DNA of 64,000 nt from Algicola sp. (lineage in GTDB: Bacteria > Bacteroidota > Bacteroidia > Flavobacteriales > Flavobacteriaceae). The stretch is from NCBI GenBank assembly GCA_018222835.1, contig JAAEZN010000008.1, forward strand, positions 1-64,000, in the 5' to 3' direction. The stretch's first letter is position 1. Each line of letters begins with the position of its first letter. The notes beneath the pieces are model-generated. The model saw only the letters and a program-made list of their open reading frames with translations. It had not been told where the DNA came from and did not search any database. The translations under genes were made by a program, and so were the position numbers. Shown piece after piece: positions 7,572 to 17,474 of this stretch.

Positions 7572-8891
7572 ATGGAGCTACTAATTCTTGGGGTTGTTGT
7601 TCTTTTTATAGTAATTGCGACCGTAAAATTTAAAATGCATCCGATTTTCTCATTGACCATTGCTGCTATAGCCTCTGGTTTTTTGTTGGGACTTGCACCG
7701 CAAGAGATAATGTCCACCATGGCAGATGGTTTTGGAAAAACCCTTTCGGGCATTGGTTTGGTCATTGCATTCGGAACAGTGATCGGGATTTACTTGGAGA
7801 AAACTGGAAGCACACAGGTTTTGGCCAATAGTATTTTAAAGGTGATTGGTCTTAAACGATCACCTTTGGCCATTAATGTGGCGGGTTTTGTTATCTCCAT
7901 TCCCGTTTATTGTGATTCAGGATACATCATACTTTCATCTTTGAACAAAGCGATAAGTAAAAAAACAGGCATTCCTGCTTTGGTATTTGCCATATCATTG
8001 GCAACGGGATTGTATTCGGCCCACGTTTTTGTACCGCCTACACCGGGCCCATTGGCTGCTGCTGCCATTCTTGATGCCGATTTGGGCACAGTATTGATCT
8101 TAGGTATTTTGGTGGCGGTCCCTGTTTCCGTTTCGGGCTACTTTTGGGCTCGATTTATTGGTAAGTCTTTGATAGAGAAGAATAATCAAGAGGAAATAGT
8201 TGAAAAAATAGAAGTTCAACCCACTATTAAACCATATCGGGCCTTTTTGCCTTTATTGGTACCAATTGTATTGATTGCCATGAGTTCCATTGCTGGTTAT
8301 CCCACCAGACCGTTGGGAGAGGGATGGGTGTTTGCCGCTTTTGATTTTTTAGGGAGTCCCGTAATAGCATTGTTGGTCGGGGTGTTCTTTGCTTTTGCAC
8401 TGGGAGGTCGGTTTTCGGCCGAAGAAAAGAAGAGTTGGGTTCCCGAAGCATTCAGGCAAGCAGGTGCAATTGTTTTGATTACAGGTGCTGGAGGGGCCTT
8501 TGGAGCTATTCTAAGAACCATGGATATCGCCTCGATCATGGATTTGGAGTCCAGCAGTGGTATGGGCGGTTTGTTGATTGCTTTTTTAATCGCTGCCGTA
8601 CTCAAAACTGCTCAAGGATCATCTACCGTGGCCATAATAACGACTTCAGCAATTATTGCGCCTTTGCTGGAAACCTTTGGATTGATCTCCATTACGGACA
8701 AAGCACTTGCGGTATTGGCCATTGGGGCAGGGGCCATGACGGTTTCACACATTAATGACAGTTATTTTTGGGTGGTTTCGCAATTCTCCAATATGAACGT
8801 AAAAACAGCTCTAAGAGGGCATACTTTGGGAACCCTGATTCAAGGTGTGATTGGTATTTTAATGATTTTGGTGCTTTATGCGCTAGTCTAG
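7572..8891 (+). CDS. GntP family permease (orphan copy)
   Basis: A 439-residue inner-membrane transporter of the gluconate:H+ symporter family with about 12 hydrophobic segments. Family landmarks include the early GFGKTLSGIGLVIAFGTVIGIYLEKTGS, the VNVAGF/IPVYCDSGYIIL segment, VPPTPGPLAAA, and the late AQGSSTVAIITT and HINDSYFWVVSQF motifs. It shares all these with the second GntP at 48.1-49.4 kb but is clearly a different paralogue. No sugar kinase is adjacent, so the substrate (gluconate or another hydroxy acid) cannot be assigned. Confidence 0.9.
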   Translation: MELLILGVVVLFIVIATVKFKMHPIFSLTIAAIASGFLLGLAPQEIMSTMADGFGKTLSGIGLVIAFGTVIGIYLEKTGSTQVLANSILKVIGLKRSPLAINVAGFVISIPVYCDSGYIILSSLNKAISKKTGIPALVFAISLATGLYSAHVFVPPTPGPLAAAAILDADLGTVLILGILVAVPVSVSGYFWARFIGKSLIEKNNQEEIVEKIEVQPTIKPYRAFLPLLVPIVLIAMSSIAGYPTRPLGEGWVFAAFDFLGSPVIALLVGVFFAFALGGRFSAEEKKSWVPEAFRQAGAIVLITGAGGAFGAILRTMDIASIMDLESSSGMGGLLIAFLIAAVLKTAQGSSTVAIITTSAIIAPLLETFGLISITDKALAVLAIGAGAMTVSHINDSYFWVVSQFSNMNVKTALRGHTLGTLIQGVIGILMILVLYALV

Positions 8892-8896
8892 AGCAA

Positions 8897-9790
8897 CTAC
8901 TGTATAACTATACTCGAAGTATATTCCTGCGCTACAGCAAAGAAACCTAGGGCATAATCGTTGGGGCGTTCCACATTGTCCAAAATAGTGATATTGTCCA
9001 GTCCGGTAATATCGAACACATTGCCACGAACCGTTGCTACCGGAGTTTGGAAAATACCGCCATCGTTTTGGGTCTGTTCCAGAACCAAATCCATATAGTT
9101 GTAGAACTCCTCTGTGGAGCCAAGAATACTCACAGTGACCTCATCGCCCGCAGAAATCTCATCGTTGTAGAAATAAGAGAATTCAAATTGCTGTCCTTGG
9201 AAGAATTCATCTTCGATTACCAGAAATTCATTGTTCATAAAGTCGAAAGCATAGTAATTGTCACTGGTGCCATCATCGGTAAATGTAACTTTGACCTCGG
9301 TTTCATCTTCATCGATAAAGGTGTCCATGCCCTGTTCCAGATTATCAATTGGTGCTGTAGGGGCATACTCGGTCTGGGCAAAATATTTTTTGCCGTTGTG
9401 GGTAAGTTGTAGAATAAACACCACACCGGGTTCTGCCGAAGCTGTTCGTATGCGCTGATCGGTGGTAAAATTAGGGTCGGGCACATATATGCCCGTTCCA
9501 GTGGATTCCTCTATTAAATTGCAAAAAGATAGCGTTTCAAACAATCCTTCATCTGTTAGAACGCCATAGCTTATAACTGCATTTTCCACTTGGGTGGTTT
9601 GGTTCTCATCAAAAAACCGACTTGTTTCCCGCATGGTAATCCTAACATCTACAAATTCTTCGCTTTTGTTCACGCGTAAAAGTCCATCTACTACCAATCT
9701 TGCTTCCACTTCTGGCAAATCCACATCGATAGGGTCTTCGCAAGACACAATAAATAAAGTGATAAAAATATATGTTAGAGTTTTTTTCAT
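8897..9790 (-). CDS. DUF4249 family lipoprotein paired with TonB receptor
   Basis: A 297-residue exported lipoprotein; the signal peptide ends in the lipobox IVS-C18 and is followed by EDPIDVDLPE, typical of DUF4249. The family is Bacteroidota-specific, beta-rich, and is almost always encoded next to a TonB-dependent receptor, here 4 bp upstream on the same strand. By analogy with SusD-like partners it may sit on the outer membrane and help substrate capture, but this is inference. It is convergent with the GntP gene (5 bp gap). Confidence 0.88.
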   Translation of the reverse strand: MKKTLTYIFITLFIVSCEDPIDVDLPEVEARLVVDGLLRVNKSEEFVDVRITMRETSRFFDENQTTQVENAVISYGVLTDEGLFETLSFCNLIEESTGTGIYVPDPNFTTDQRIRTASAEPGVVFILQLTHNGKKYFAQTEYAPTAPIDNLEQGMDTFIDEDETEVKVTFTDDGTSDNYYAFDFMNNEFLVIEDEFFQGQQFEFSYFYNDEISAGDEVTVSILGSTEEFYNYMDLVLEQTQNDGGIFQTPVATVRGNVFDITGLDNITILDNVERPNDYALGFFAVAQEYTSSIVIQ

Positions 9791-9794
9791 ACCA

Positions 9795-12221
9795 CTAGAA
9801 TTTAAAATTATAGGTTACGGATGGGACTATGCCAAAAATAGCCGTACGAACCGCCTCGTTACGCCCGGTATCCTCATTTTCCCTAAAATTGATGGATGCA
9901 GCATTTTTACGGCTATAAGCATTGTAAATACTGAACACCCATTCGGATTGTATTTTTTTATGGCTGTTCCGTTTTGGTGTTAAGGTGGCCGATAGATCCA
10001 ATCGATGATAATCTGGCAAACGTTCTTTATTTCTTAAGCCATAATAGGGAACGTTTACACCTTCAAACTCGAACTGACCAATAGGGTAGTTGGTAGGTTG
10101 CCCGGTTTGATACACGAAATTGGCATTTATGTTCCATTTTTCGTTGAGGTCAAAGCTTCCGTAAATGGACAGGTCATGAGGTTTATCGTAAGGGGTGTTG
10201 TACCAATCCCCAAAATTGATGCCCGTTTCCAAATTGGAGCGTCCAGAATCGAACCCTAATTTTCTGCTAGGAGTTCTTTGCTCCGACTTGGAGAGTGTAT
10301 ATGCCAACCAACCCTTGAGCCGGCCTTCGTTCTTGCGAAACAAGATTTCCAACCCGTAGGCTCGTGCCTCACCGTTCAATATAACTTGTTCTATGGCTTT
10401 GTTGGCAATAAGATTGGCTCCATCTATATAATCGATCCTGTTTTGGATATCCTTATAAAAAACTTCGGTTTCCAAGCTGTATTCCCCATTTTTTATATTT
10501 CTGAAATACCCTACGGCATATTGATCTAACAACTGTGGTTTTACAAAAGGTCCACTTGGTGTCCAAACATCTAAAGGGGTAGGGGAGTTGGTATTGGATA
10601 GTAAATGCAGATACTGGGCCAATCGCGTGTAACTTGCTTTAATAGAGTTTTTTTCTTTGAACGAATAGGACATGGAAACTCTGGGCTCCAGATTAAAAAA
10701 GGTTTTAAGGGTTTGCCCTTTACCAGAACTAATGGTATCTATTGCTTTGCCTTCGCGATAGGTTAATGTAAAAGGATCAAATTCTACAGGGTTATTGTTT
10801 TGGTACACATAAAACTTGTCTTGTCCAAAGCGGTTAAATTGACTCGCCCTAAGACCATATTGAATACTTAGGCTATTACTAATTTGATGCTCAATATCGA
10901 TATATGCCGCGTTTTCGTTGGCGTATTTTTTTGTCAATTGCTCTTCAAGAATACCTGAATCGGGACTATTGGGAACAATTTTTCCGGGATTGAACACATA
11001 GTAAATACCGTTTACGCCATAGTTTAGTTGAAGCTTATCGTTCAGGTAATGTTTTAGGTCGTACTTAACGTTAAAGTTGCGAATACCCGAATTCCATTCA
11101 AACCCTACAAAATCAAGTTCTAAACCATAATAATAATCTGAATAGATCAAGGATAGGTTGGAGAACAGTTTATCGGAAAACAAATGGTTCCAGCGTAAAT
11201 TTCCAACAGCATTTCCGTAAACATTTACAAAGCGTTCATTTACATTAAAGAGATCTCGACCAAAGTATCCGGATAGGAATATATTGTTGTTCTCGTTTAT
11301 CTTGTGGTTGATCTTAGCGTTCAAATCATAAAAATAGGCCTTACTGTTAACGTCGAACAAGGGTAAGAACAAGTGTGCGTAGGAAGCTCTTCCGCCAATC
11401 AAAAATGCTGCCCTATCTTTTTGAATGGGGCCTTCCAAGAGCAATCGACTGGCTACCGCGCCTATACCGCCATTTACTTTAAAGTCTTTGCTATTTCCTT
11501 CTTTCTGAAAAATATCGAGTACGGATGAGACCCTCCCGCCGTATCTGGCGGGAATCCCCCCTTTAAAAAGTTTGACATCCTTGATGGCATCTGGGTTAAA
11601 GACGGAAAAGAAGCCAAATAAGTGGGAGGAATTAAAAATGGTAGCTTCATCTAACAGAATTAGGTTTTGATCGGCTGCGCCACCACGCACATTAAATCCG
11701 GATGAAGCTTCTCCGGCATTCGTGACCCCGGGCAACAATACCAAGGACTTTATAACATCTGCCTCGCCAAGTACCACGGGGACTTGTTTTATGGTCTTTG
11801 CCGCAAGGGTGGTAACGCTCATTTGAGGTTTACGGATATCCAACCGTTCAACATCTTCCGTTACTACCACTTCTTGTAGTTGCTCAGCTTTTTCGGCAAG
11901 GTTAAAATCCTGTTTCCTATTTTGGTTCAGGTTTATTGTCCTAACTACTTCTTGAAAGCCTAGATAACTCACGATTACCTGGTATTGTCCTTCTGGAAGG
12001 GTTATGGAATAGAAACCGTATTCGTTTGTGGTTGTACCGGTTTTTAGCTCCGAAATGGCTACTGTTACGCCTATTAGGGTTTCGTTACTGGTGGCTTCGG
12101 AAATTGTACCGCTCAGAGTGTATCGCTGTTGAGCCTGGAGCACGAAAAAATGCCCAAACAGGGCAAGCAATAGTGCAAGTAAATGTCTGGGCATTCGATT
12201 GGTTTTTTTAAAAATAAGCAT
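9795..12221 (-). CDS. TonB-dependent receptor with carboxypeptidase-like regulatory domain
   Basis: An 808-residue outer-membrane receptor for energy-dependent import. Domains in order: signal peptide (start could also be Met10, MPRHLLALLLALF, cut after LQAQ), a CarboxypepD_reg-like beta-sandwich at about 32-120 (LSGTISEATSNETLIGVTV), a plug domain at about 130-230 (VVLGEADVIKSLVLLPGV, GFNVRGGAADQNLILLDE), and a beta-barrel to a C-terminal aromatic residue (TYNFKF). It forms an operon with the DUF4249 lipoprotein downstream. No regulator, sigma factor or enzyme is nearby to reveal the ligand. Confidence 0.93.
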   Translation of the reverse strand: MLIFKKTNRMPRHLLALLLALFGHFFVLQAQQRYTLSGTISEATSNETLIGVTVAISELKTGTTTNEYGFYSITLPEGQYQVIVSYLGFQEVVRTINLNQNRKQDFNLAEKAEQLQEVVVTEDVERLDIRKPQMSVTTLAAKTIKQVPVVLGEADVIKSLVLLPGVTNAGEASSGFNVRGGAADQNLILLDEATIFNSSHLFGFFSVFNPDAIKDVKLFKGGIPARYGGRVSSVLDIFQKEGNSKDFKVNGGIGAVASRLLLEGPIQKDRAAFLIGGRASYAHLFLPLFDVNSKAYFYDLNAKINHKINENNNIFLSGYFGRDLFNVNERFVNVYGNAVGNLRWNHLFSDKLFSNLSLIYSDYYYGLELDFVGFEWNSGIRNFNVKYDLKHYLNDKLQLNYGVNGIYYVFNPGKIVPNSPDSGILEEQLTKKYANENAAYIDIEHQISNSLSIQYGLRASQFNRFGQDKFYVYQNNNPVEFDPFTLTYREGKAIDTISSGKGQTLKTFFNLEPRVSMSYSFKEKNSIKASYTRLAQYLHLLSNTNSPTPLDVWTPSGPFVKPQLLDQYAVGYFRNIKNGEYSLETEVFYKDIQNRIDYIDGANLIANKAIEQVILNGEARAYGLEILFRKNEGRLKGWLAYTLSKSEQRTPSRKLGFDSGRSNLETGINFGDWYNTPYDKPHDLSIYGSFDLNEKWNINANFVYQTGQPTNYPIGQFEFEGVNVPYYGLRNKERLPDYHRLDLSATLTPKRNSHKKIQSEWVFSIYNAYSRKNAASINFRENEDTGRNEAVRTAIFGIVPSVTYNFKF

Positions 12222-12280
12222 TTTCCATAAAAGGATAAAAATGAAAACTGGTTCTGGGGGCTTTTAGCATATCCTGCATC

Positions 12281-12318
12281 AAAAATAAAAGGGCGGCCCT
12301 TTTTAGGGTCGCCCTTTT
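12281..12318 (-). terminator. Intrinsic terminator of the isocitrate dehydrogenase gene
   Basis: Arms AAAGGGCGGCCCT and AGGGTCGCCCTTT (one mismatch) pair across a TTTT loop; the minus strand continues with a T-rich run. It lies 24 bp past the icd stop. Confidence 0.85.
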
Positions 12319-12341
12319 GTCTTATTTAGTTCCGATTTTGA

Positions 12342-14561
<2,220 letters not shown>

Positions 14562-14586
14562 TTATCTGTATTTGTTTGAGCGGTTG

Positions 14587-14594
14587 CAAATATA
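14587..14594 (-). promoter_or_regulatory. -7 box upstream of icd
   Basis: The complement reads TATATTTG, 25 bp before the icd start codon at 14561. The -33 TTG is not evident. Confidence 0.45.
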
Positions 14595-14660
14595 CGATTT
14601 ATGGACGGTGAAGTACGAATGGAAAAGAGTAAAAAGTAGGTGGTTTTGTTGTGAATTTAT

Positions 14661-14705
14661 TAAAAACAAAAGCCATATCCTCTTTTTAAAGAAGGATATG
14701 GCTTT
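14661..14705 (-). terminator. Orphan intrinsic terminator in the 14.6-15.1 kb gap
   Basis: Arms AAAGCCATATCC and GGATATGGCTTT enclose a short AT-rich loop; the minus strand continues with TTTTGTTTTTA. No intact minus-strand gene lies immediately upstream (the rplS operon already ends at its own terminator near 15150), so it may mark the end of the decayed gene at 14890-15099 or of an unrecognised RNA. Confidence 0.65.
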
Positions 14706-14889
14706 CAGATAGGACTAAAACTTGTTTTGTTGCCAAAACCATAATCTATTAGATTACATTTTAAGTCCCCTCGACGTTTACTCTGCTATGTTTCTAATTT
14801 TTCAACTAAACTACATTTTGCAAAGTGATACTGTTGCATTCCTAAATTTTATCAAAAAAAAAAATTGCTCTTTTATTCGCACATAAAAT

Positions 14890-15099
14890 TTATTCTTTCT
14901 CCTGTAGAATTGCCTGAGCGCCTCCCCAATCGAAAATCCTTTTGTGATCAGTAGTGTTACCAATTAAAAGGGAATACAAAGTTTTAAAGAACGTCAACTT
15001 TAAATCGATATCATTGTGATGGTATCCCAATCATATCTTTGTCTAAAGTAGATGGAATATTTAAATCCAACAACTTTTTAAGTGTTTAAAAATCAACAT
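14890..15099 (-). pseudogene. Possible frameshifted remnant of a small gene
   Basis: The gene-free stretch 14595-15133 is AT-rich. On the minus strand three short open segments line up as one product if two single-base changes are assumed: ATG at 15099 opening MLIFKHLK, a shift in an A-run near 15078 into KKLLDLNIPSTLDKDMIG, and a shift in GGG near 15026 into the 44-codon stretch starting YHHNDIDL and ending DWGGAQAILQEKE plus stop at 14890. The last segment has coding-like composition. I do not recognise the family. With two assumed shifts this could be chance, so confidence is low. Confidence 0.3.
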
Positions 15100-15131
15100 G
15101 ATATAAACCGGTGTTATTAACAATTGTTCAT

Positions 15132-15162
15132 AAAAAAAGCACCCATTATGGGTGCTTTTTCA
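15132..15162 (-). terminator. Intrinsic terminator of the trmD-rplS region
   Basis: Arms AGCACCCAT and ATGGGTGCT with a one-base centre and T-runs on both sides, 20 bp past the rplS stop. Confidence 0.88.
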
Positions 15163-15180
15163 TGTTGTACAGGATATAGA

Positions 15181-15531
15181 TTATCCTTTGATCTCTTTGA
15201 TACGGGCCTTTTTACCGGTAAGACCTCTAAAGTAGAAGATTCTAGATCTGCGTACTTTACCTTTTTTGTTTACCTCAACTCTTTGCAAAGCAGGCATGTT
15301 TACCGGGAAAATTCTTTCCACACCAACAGTACCGGACATTTTGCGAATGGTAAAGGTTTCTGTAGCACCACTTCCTCTACGTTGTATCACTACACCTTTA
15401 AAGAACTGGGTACGTGTTTTTTCACCTTCCTTGATTTCGTAATAAACAGTGATGGTGTCACCAGCTGAAAATTTTGGAAATTCTTTTTTTGGAACAAATT
15501 CGTCTTCAACAAATTTTACTAAGGATTCCAT
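15181..15531 (-). CDS. rplS: 50S ribosomal protein L19
   Basis: Large-subunit protein at the 30S-50S interface. I place the start at the ATG at 15531 (MESLVKFVEDEFV), giving 116 residues, because an in-frame ATG 33 bp upstream would add a basic extension absent from the family. Family core is visible: FSAGDTITVYYEIKEG, RTQFFKGVVIQRRGSG, TFTIRKMSGTVGVERIFP, and the C-terminal KGKVRRSRIFYFRGLTGKKARIKE. It follows trmD and a small membrane-protein gene but also has a well-formed promoter of its own just upstream. Confidence 0.97.
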   Translation of the reverse strand: MESLVKFVEDEFVPKKEFPKFSAGDTITVYYEIKEGEKTRTQFFKGVVIQRRGSGATETFTIRKMSGTVGVERIFPVNMPALQRVEVNKKGKVRRSRIFYFRGLTGKKARIKEIKG

Positions 15532-15601
15532 TTTTGTCTTTTTAATTGTTTTGGACAAGACCAACTTTCACGGATTTCGTCAGAGGTTGATTTTGAGATT
15601 G

Positions 15602-15631
15602 CAAAAGTAATGCAATATTTAGAAATAGCAA
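15602..15631 (-). promoter_or_regulatory. Promoter of rplS
   Basis: Reading the minus strand, TTG (complement of 15629-15631), a 19 bp spacer and TACTTTTG (complement of 15602-15609) give a near-ideal Bacteroidota promoter. Transcription would begin near 15596, about 65 nt before the rplS ATG. Confidence 0.7.
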
Positions 15632-15655
15632 GTGGTTTTTTGCTTTTTGAATCAA

Positions 15656-15979
15656 TTATCCATTTCCGGGATGTTTTTTCACCTGTTTTATGACAAACAA
15701 CAACAATCCGATAGCAAACAGAATGTAGGGGAGGGGCGTCAACAAACTACCCAACGCATTGGCTTTGATGACAGATTCTTGGCCTGCTTGGGCCGAGAAT
15801 GTGGTAAGGAGAAGCGTGCCGAGCGAAAATACAATGGAAAGCACGCTGCCCAAAAACATAAGTGTAGTGCCTAGGTTTCTTTGCTTGGTAAAAAGAATGC
15901 CGCTCGCCAACACAAGAATTAGTTTCCCCAAAGCGGTCAGAACGCCTCCAACCATAAAGTATGCTTCGTAGTTTGCCAT
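15656..15979 (-). CDS. Small integral membrane protein of unknown function between trmD and rplS
   Basis: A 107-residue protein with three predicted transmembrane helices (about residues 5-28, 38-63 and 78-97) separated by short loops, and a basic tail KKHPGNG. I do not recognise a family. It starts 6 bp after the trmD stop, so it is probably translated from the trmD transcript, while rplS downstream has its own promoter. The hydrophobic protein between a tRNA methylase and a ribosomal protein gene is not part of the common trmD-rplS arrangement. Confidence 0.75.
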   Translation of the reverse strand: MANYEAYFMVGGVLTALGKLILVLASGILFTKQRNLGTTLMFLGSVLSIVFSLGTLLLTTFSAQAGQESVIKANALGSLLTPLPYILFAIGLLLFVIKQVKKHPGNG

Positions 15980-15985
15980 AGTGTC

Positions 15986-16666
15986 TTATTTTAGGAGATC
16001 GGGTCTTCTTTTTTTTGTTCGTTCCAAAGCTTGGTCTTCCCGCCATTTTTCAATCTCAGGAAAGTTACCGCTCAACAAAATTTTTGGTACTTCCATGCCT
16101 TTATATTCTGCTGGCCTAGTATATACTGGAGGTGCCAGTAAATTATCCTGAAAAGTATCGGTAAGGGCAGAAGTTTCATCGTTTAGGACTCCAGGGAGTA
16201 GTCGTATTACGGCATCGCATAAAATGGCGGCGCCCAGTTCACCTCCGGAAAGTACGTAGTCGCCCACCGAGATTTCCTTGGTCACAAACATATCCCTTAC
16301 CCGTTGGTCCACTCCTTTATAATGTCCGCAGAGTATGATCAAGTTTTTTTTAAGGGATATTTGGTTGGCCATTCCCTGGTTCAATGTTTGACCATCGGGT
16401 GTCATATAAATAATCTCATCGTACTCTCTTTCAGATTTGAGTTTTGAGATGCATTTATCAATAGGTTCTACCATCATCACCATGCCTGCGCCACCACCAA
16501 ACTGATAATCGTCCACTTGTTTATAGTTGCCAGAGGTATAGTCCCTTAAATTATGTAGGTGCACTTCTACCAATCCTTTTTCGATGGCCCTTTTTAAAAT
16601 AGAAGCTTCAAAAGGGCTTTTTAAAAGTTCGGGAAGTACTGTAATAATGTCAATACGCATGGACAT
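15986..16666 (-). CDS. trmD: tRNA (guanine-37-N1)-methyltransferase
   Basis: SPOUT-class methylase that makes m1G37 in tRNAs reading CNN codons and so prevents +1 frameshifting. The 226-residue product has the canonical start [13 protein letters not shown] (Met1 or Met3), [14 protein letters not shown], and the trefoil-knot motifs [16 protein letters not shown] and [16 protein letters not shown] that bind AdoMet. A C-terminal helical domain with [13 protein letters not shown] follows. It begins the trmD-membrane protein unit; a TACTTTTG box (complement of 16690-16697) lies upstream. Confidence 0.98.
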   Translation of the reverse strand: MSMRIDIITVLPELLKSPFEASILKRAIEKGLVEVHLHNLRDYTSGNYKQVDDYQFGGGAGMVMMVEPIDKCISKLKSEREYDEIIYMTPDGQTLNQGMANQISLKKNLIILCGHYKGVDQRVRDMFVTKEISVGDYVLSGGELGAAILCDAVIRLLPGVLNDETSALTDTFQDNLLAPPVYTRPAEYKGMEVPKILLSGNFPEIEKWREDQALERTKKRRPDLLK

Positions 16667-16721
16667 TTTGTATGGATATTAATTTGCGTCAAAAGTAATG
16701 AAAGCTATTCTAACAGTTATG

Positions 16722-16753
16722 AAAAAGAAAGGCTCCCGTTTTTAGGGAGCCTT
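16722..16753 (-). terminator. Intrinsic terminator after coiled-coil membrane protein gene
   Basis: Arms AAGGCTCCC and GGGAGCCTT close a short loop and are followed by TTTCTTTTTC on the minus strand, 6 bp past the stop at 16759. Confidence 0.85.
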
Positions 16754-16758
16754 GTTTC

Positions 16759-17373
16759 TTATTTTTTCTGCTTGTTGAGCTCATCCTGCAGTTGTCGGCT
16801 AATTTTTTGCTCACGCTCCAGTGAGCGGCGCCTGTGGTTTTGATATTCTTCTTCCAGATCGGCGAGTGCAGATTTGGCCTGCTGCGTCAAGAAATTACTA
16901 TTTCTGAATCGATAGATAAAAAATAATAACAACAATAAAAGTCCAAAAATGATGGACCACAGTATAAAATTATAGGAGCCTTTACTGATCAATGCGCCAA
17001 AAAAGGAAATACTGTCCTTTTCTTCGGTAACATTGTTCAATTTATTGGTGGTATCCTGTAATTTCTCATTGAGGTCTTCAATTTCGGATTTGTTCGCATC
17101 AATAGTAGCGGACAGGTCCTTTATGGTTTTATTGGCCGTATCTATAGAATCAAAAATGTTGTTTTTTGTTTCGTACAGCTCGGATAACTTGATTACTTCA
17201 TAGCGGATGCCATTGGCCCGATAATTTCCAGACTTTTTTTCCAGCTCTTCGAATTGACCTCTTAAGGTGTTGTCCGTTTCTTGGGCAGGGGATTCCGCAT
17301 CCTGCGCGTGGATAAAAAATGTTGGAATAAGTAAGATTAGGCCGAATAAATTGCGTAATTGCTTCATGTTCAA
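16759..17373 (-). CDS. Exported coiled-coil protein with one C-terminal-half membrane helix
   Basis: A 204-residue protein: signal peptide to about residue 24 (FFIHAQ), an extracytoplasmic coiled coil at about 40-120 rich in Asn, Asp, Lys and Leu (IKDLSATIDANKSEIEDLNEKL), one transmembrane helix at about 136-158 (WSIIFGLLLLLLFFIYRF), and a charged cytoplasmic coiled coil to the end. I know no function. Databases sometimes carry the trmD product name over to this neighbour, but it has no SPOUT motif and is not a methylase. Confidence 0.8.
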   Translation of the reverse strand: MNMKQLRNLFGLILLIPTFFIHAQDAESPAQETDNTLRGQFEELEKKSGNYRANGIRYEVIKLSELYETKNNIFDSIDTANKTIKDLSATIDANKSEIEDLNEKLQDTTNKLNNVTEEKDSISFFGALISKGSYNFILWSIIFGLLLLLLFFIYRFRNSNFLTQQAKSALADLEEEYQNHRRRSLEREQKISRQLQDELNKQKK

Positions 17374-17474
17374 TAATGTTCTCGTATTAAATTTAGATTA
17401 AGGGCGGGACGAAATTACACCAATATACCTAATTTTGAAAAAGAAAACTGGTTCTTTGAACAATTCGTCATCCA

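Noticed and set aside
8297-8605. Long open frame antisense to the GntP gene
   Set aside because: It lies wholly opposite a strongly supported permease and has low-complexity Ala/Ser/Pro composition typical of a shadow frame.
15014-15160. Plus-strand small RNA from TATCTTTG (15034-15041) to the hairpin near 15150
   Set aside because: The TTG lies only 17 bp upstream and nothing else supports a transcript; the hairpin is already explained as the rplS terminator.
16759-17373. Second tRNA methyltransferase next to trmD
   Set aside because: The protein is a signal-bearing coiled coil with one membrane helix and lacks any AdoMet or knot motif.
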